From positions 1 through 52,396 of the forward strand of contig JAISXP010000140.1 of assembly GCA_031270465.1 (NCBI GenBank): 52,396 nt of DNA, in the 5' to 3' direction. This document shows, piece by piece, positions 51,049 to 52,396 of this stretch. Positions within the stretch are counted from its first letter, which is position 1. Each line of letters opens with the position of its first letter. The notes below the pieces were generated by a model. That model was not told where the DNA came from. It was given only the letters and a program-made list of their open reading frames with translations, and ran no database searches. Position numbers and translations under genes: made by a program. Source of the DNA: Tannerella sp. GTDB taxonomy: Bacteria > Bacteroidota > Bacteroidia > Bacteroidales > Tannerellaceae.

Positions 51049-52158
51049 ATGGAAAGAAGACTGATCAGGACAGGTATCACGCACGGCGACATCAACGGCG
51101 TCGGCTATGAGGTCATATTGAAAACGTTTGCGGACGAACGGATGGTCGAATTATGCACGCCGGTGATCTACGGTTCGCAGAAAATAGCGCAGTATAACCA
51201 GCGGACCATGAAGTTGCCGTCCGTAAGTTTTGAAGTCATCAACCGGGCGGAGGATGCGCTGGACGGCAAAATCAACCTGATCAACTGTGTGGACGAAAAT
51301 ATAAAGGTCGTACCGGGAAAGGCCACACCGGAAGCCGGTCTCGCGGCATACCGGTCGCTGGAAGCTGCCGTGGCCGACATCAAAAGGGGCGTGATCGATA
51401 CGTTGCTGACGGCGCCGATCAACAAATACTCGATCCGTAGCGCGGCGTTTCATTTTCCGGGTCATACGGAGTATCTGGAAGCGCATTTCAAGGGAAATGA
51501 CCCGTCGGACGGAGCGCTGATGATCCTGATGCAGGAGCAACTGCGCGTGGCACTGGTCACGGGACACATTCCCCTGGGAGAAGTGAAGTCGCAAATCACG
51601 AAGGAACGGATTGTCGAAAAACTGAACCTGTTCAACATATCGCTGAAGCAGGACTTTGCGATTGTCCGGCCGCGCATCGCCGTACTGGCGCTCAATCCCC
51701 ACGCCGGCGACGGGGGCGTGCTGGGGTCGGAAGAAGAGACGGTGATCAGTCCGGCCATCGCGGAAGCGGAAAAACGCGGCCTGATGGTTTTCGGCCCCTA
51801 TGCGGCGGACGGATTTTTCGGCTCGACGGCCTACACCCGGTTCGACGGTATTCTGGCCATGTATCACGACCAGGGGCTGATTCCCTTCAAGGTCCTGGCC
51901 ATGGAAAACGGCGTGAACTATACGGCCGGGCTGCCGGTGGTACGCACCTCGCCGGCTCACGGAACGGCGTATGACATTGCCGGGCGGAACCGGGCTTCGG
52001 AAGAGTCGTTTCGCCGGGCGGTGTTCGTCTCGATGGACATCTTCCGGAACCGGCAACTGTATCGCAGGATAACGGTCAACCCCCTACAGAAGCAGTACGT
52101 GGACAGGGGAAACGATAGCGTCAAGCTCGACCTGACCGGGGAAGAACCGGCCATGTAA
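51049..52158 (+). CDS. pdxA: 4-hydroxythreonine-4-phosphate dehydrogenase
   Basis: 369 residues. It contains the family motifs GITHGDINGVGYEVILKTF, the metal-binding histidines in HFPGHTEYLE and LNPHAGDGGVLG, and the C-terminal AMYHDQGLIPFKVLA and RTSPAHGTAYDIAG. It oxidises 4-phosphohydroxy-L-threonine in the DXP-dependent pyridoxal phosphate pathway, before PdxJ. Start and length are normal for Bacteroidales. Confidence 0.96.
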   Translation: MERRLIRTGITHGDINGVGYEVILKTFADERMVELCTPVIYGSQKIAQYNQRTMKLPSVSFEVINRAEDALDGKINLINCVDENIKVVPGKATPEAGLAAYRSLEAAVADIKRGVIDTLLTAPINKYSIRSAAFHFPGHTEYLEAHFKGNDPSDGALMILMQEQLRVALVTGHIPLGEVKSQITKERIVEKLNLFNISLKQDFAIVRPRIAVLALNPHAGDGGVLGSEEETVISPAIAEAEKRGLMVFGPYAADGFFGSTAYTRFDGILAMYHDQGLIPFKVLAMENGVNYTAGLPVVRTSPAHGTAYDIAGRNRASEESFRRAVFVSMDIFRNRQLYRRITVNPLQKQYVDRGNDSVKLDLTGEEPAM

Positions 52159-52182
52159 TTTCATTATGCAAGATTAAAAACT

Positions 52183-52396
52183 ATGTTTAAAGATAAGACT
52201 GTTGTATATACGTCGGGAACGTTTGACATGTTCCACTACAATCATTTGCGAATGATTAACTACGCCCGCAGCCTGGCGGACATCCTGATTGTGGGCGTGA
52301 GCACGGACGAACTGGTGTCGTCGTACAAGGCGCCTCCCATCATCCCCTTCAACGAACGTCTCCAAATCATTGAAGCGCTGAAAACGCCCGACATCG
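52183..52396 (+). CDS. Cytidylyltransferase-like nucleotidyltransferase, 5' part only
   Basis: 71 codons before the window ends. The N-terminus (TVVYTSGTFDMFHYNHLRMI) has the nucleotidyltransferase GTFDxxHxxH signature of glycerol-3-phosphate cytidylyltransferase and related enzymes, followed by a typical VGVSTDELVSSYK segment. It would activate an alcohol phosphate as a CDP (or ADP) derivative. Full length and substrate cannot be judged. It starts 24 bases after pdxA. Confidence 0.85.
   Translation, partial: MFKDKTVVYTSGTFDMFHYNHLRMINYARSLADILIVGVSTDELVSSYKAPPIIPFNERLQIIEALKTPDI

Overview
The window reads as a chromosomal segment of a Bacteroidota, most likely Bacteroidales. Many genes are preceded by the phylum's -7 box TAnnTTTG. 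There is a type IX secretion (T9SS) sorting domain, and several families are largely confined to this phylum (DUF6261, DUF4837, DUF4249, DUF6807, SusC-like TonB receptors). GC content is near 50 percent by eye. I see no insertion sequence, prophage, CRISPR array or rRNA. Two tRNA genes are present. Family names come from motif recognition without any database search.

Layout. 1-2.7 kb: the 3' end of mnmE, then a leftward pair (DUF6807 lipoprotein and secreted metallophosphoesterase) preceded by what looks like the decayed tail of a Gfo/Idh/MocA dehydrogenase. 3.1-10.85 kb: the most unusual part, a six-gene rightward cassette. It encodes an ECF-like sigma factor, a small soluble protein, an FHA/zinc-ribbon/Ser-Thr kinase, a PP2C phosphatase, a small membrane protein and a 1219-residue kinase/TPR/WD40 protein. 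Two of its junctions are ATGA stop-start overlaps. 10.9-14.9 kb: a T9SS-exported GH17-like glycosidase, an unrecognised gene, a DUF6261 gene and a repeat-rich stretch. 14.9-21.6 kb: a leftward efflux operon (TetR, TolC-like, adaptor, RND permease, P-II-like protein). 21.7-27.8 kb: an AraC regulator, then WbqC-like, DUF4249 and TonB receptor genes and an outer-membrane phospholipase A.

27.9-30.4 kb: three overlapping genes (ATP-grasp-like, CDP-alcohol phosphatidyltransferase, HAD hydrolase) that look like a phospholipid head-group pathway, possibly inositol-type. 30.4-32.4 kb: a ROK sugar kinase and two gene remnants, one a T9SS sorting domain tail. 32.4-45.6 kb: mostly housekeeping (topA, uvrA, pepD, flippase-like, rsmA, mgtE, dsbD-like, mazG). 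45.7-49.3 kb: a BtuB-like TonB receptor and a second sigma/anti-sigma/Spy-like envelope-stress cassette. 49.5-52.4 kb: tRNA-Leu, tRNA-Gly and a duplicated 5' half of that tRNA-Gly, then DUF4837, pdxA and a partial nucleotidyltransferase.

The main candidate for an undescribed system is the 3.1-10.85 kb cassette. It holds a writer (two kinases), an eraser (PP2C), a phospho-reader (FHA) and a transcriptional output (sigma factor) in one transcription direction. I infer a phospho-signalling switch controlling a dedicated sigma factor; nothing in the sequence names its signal or regulon.
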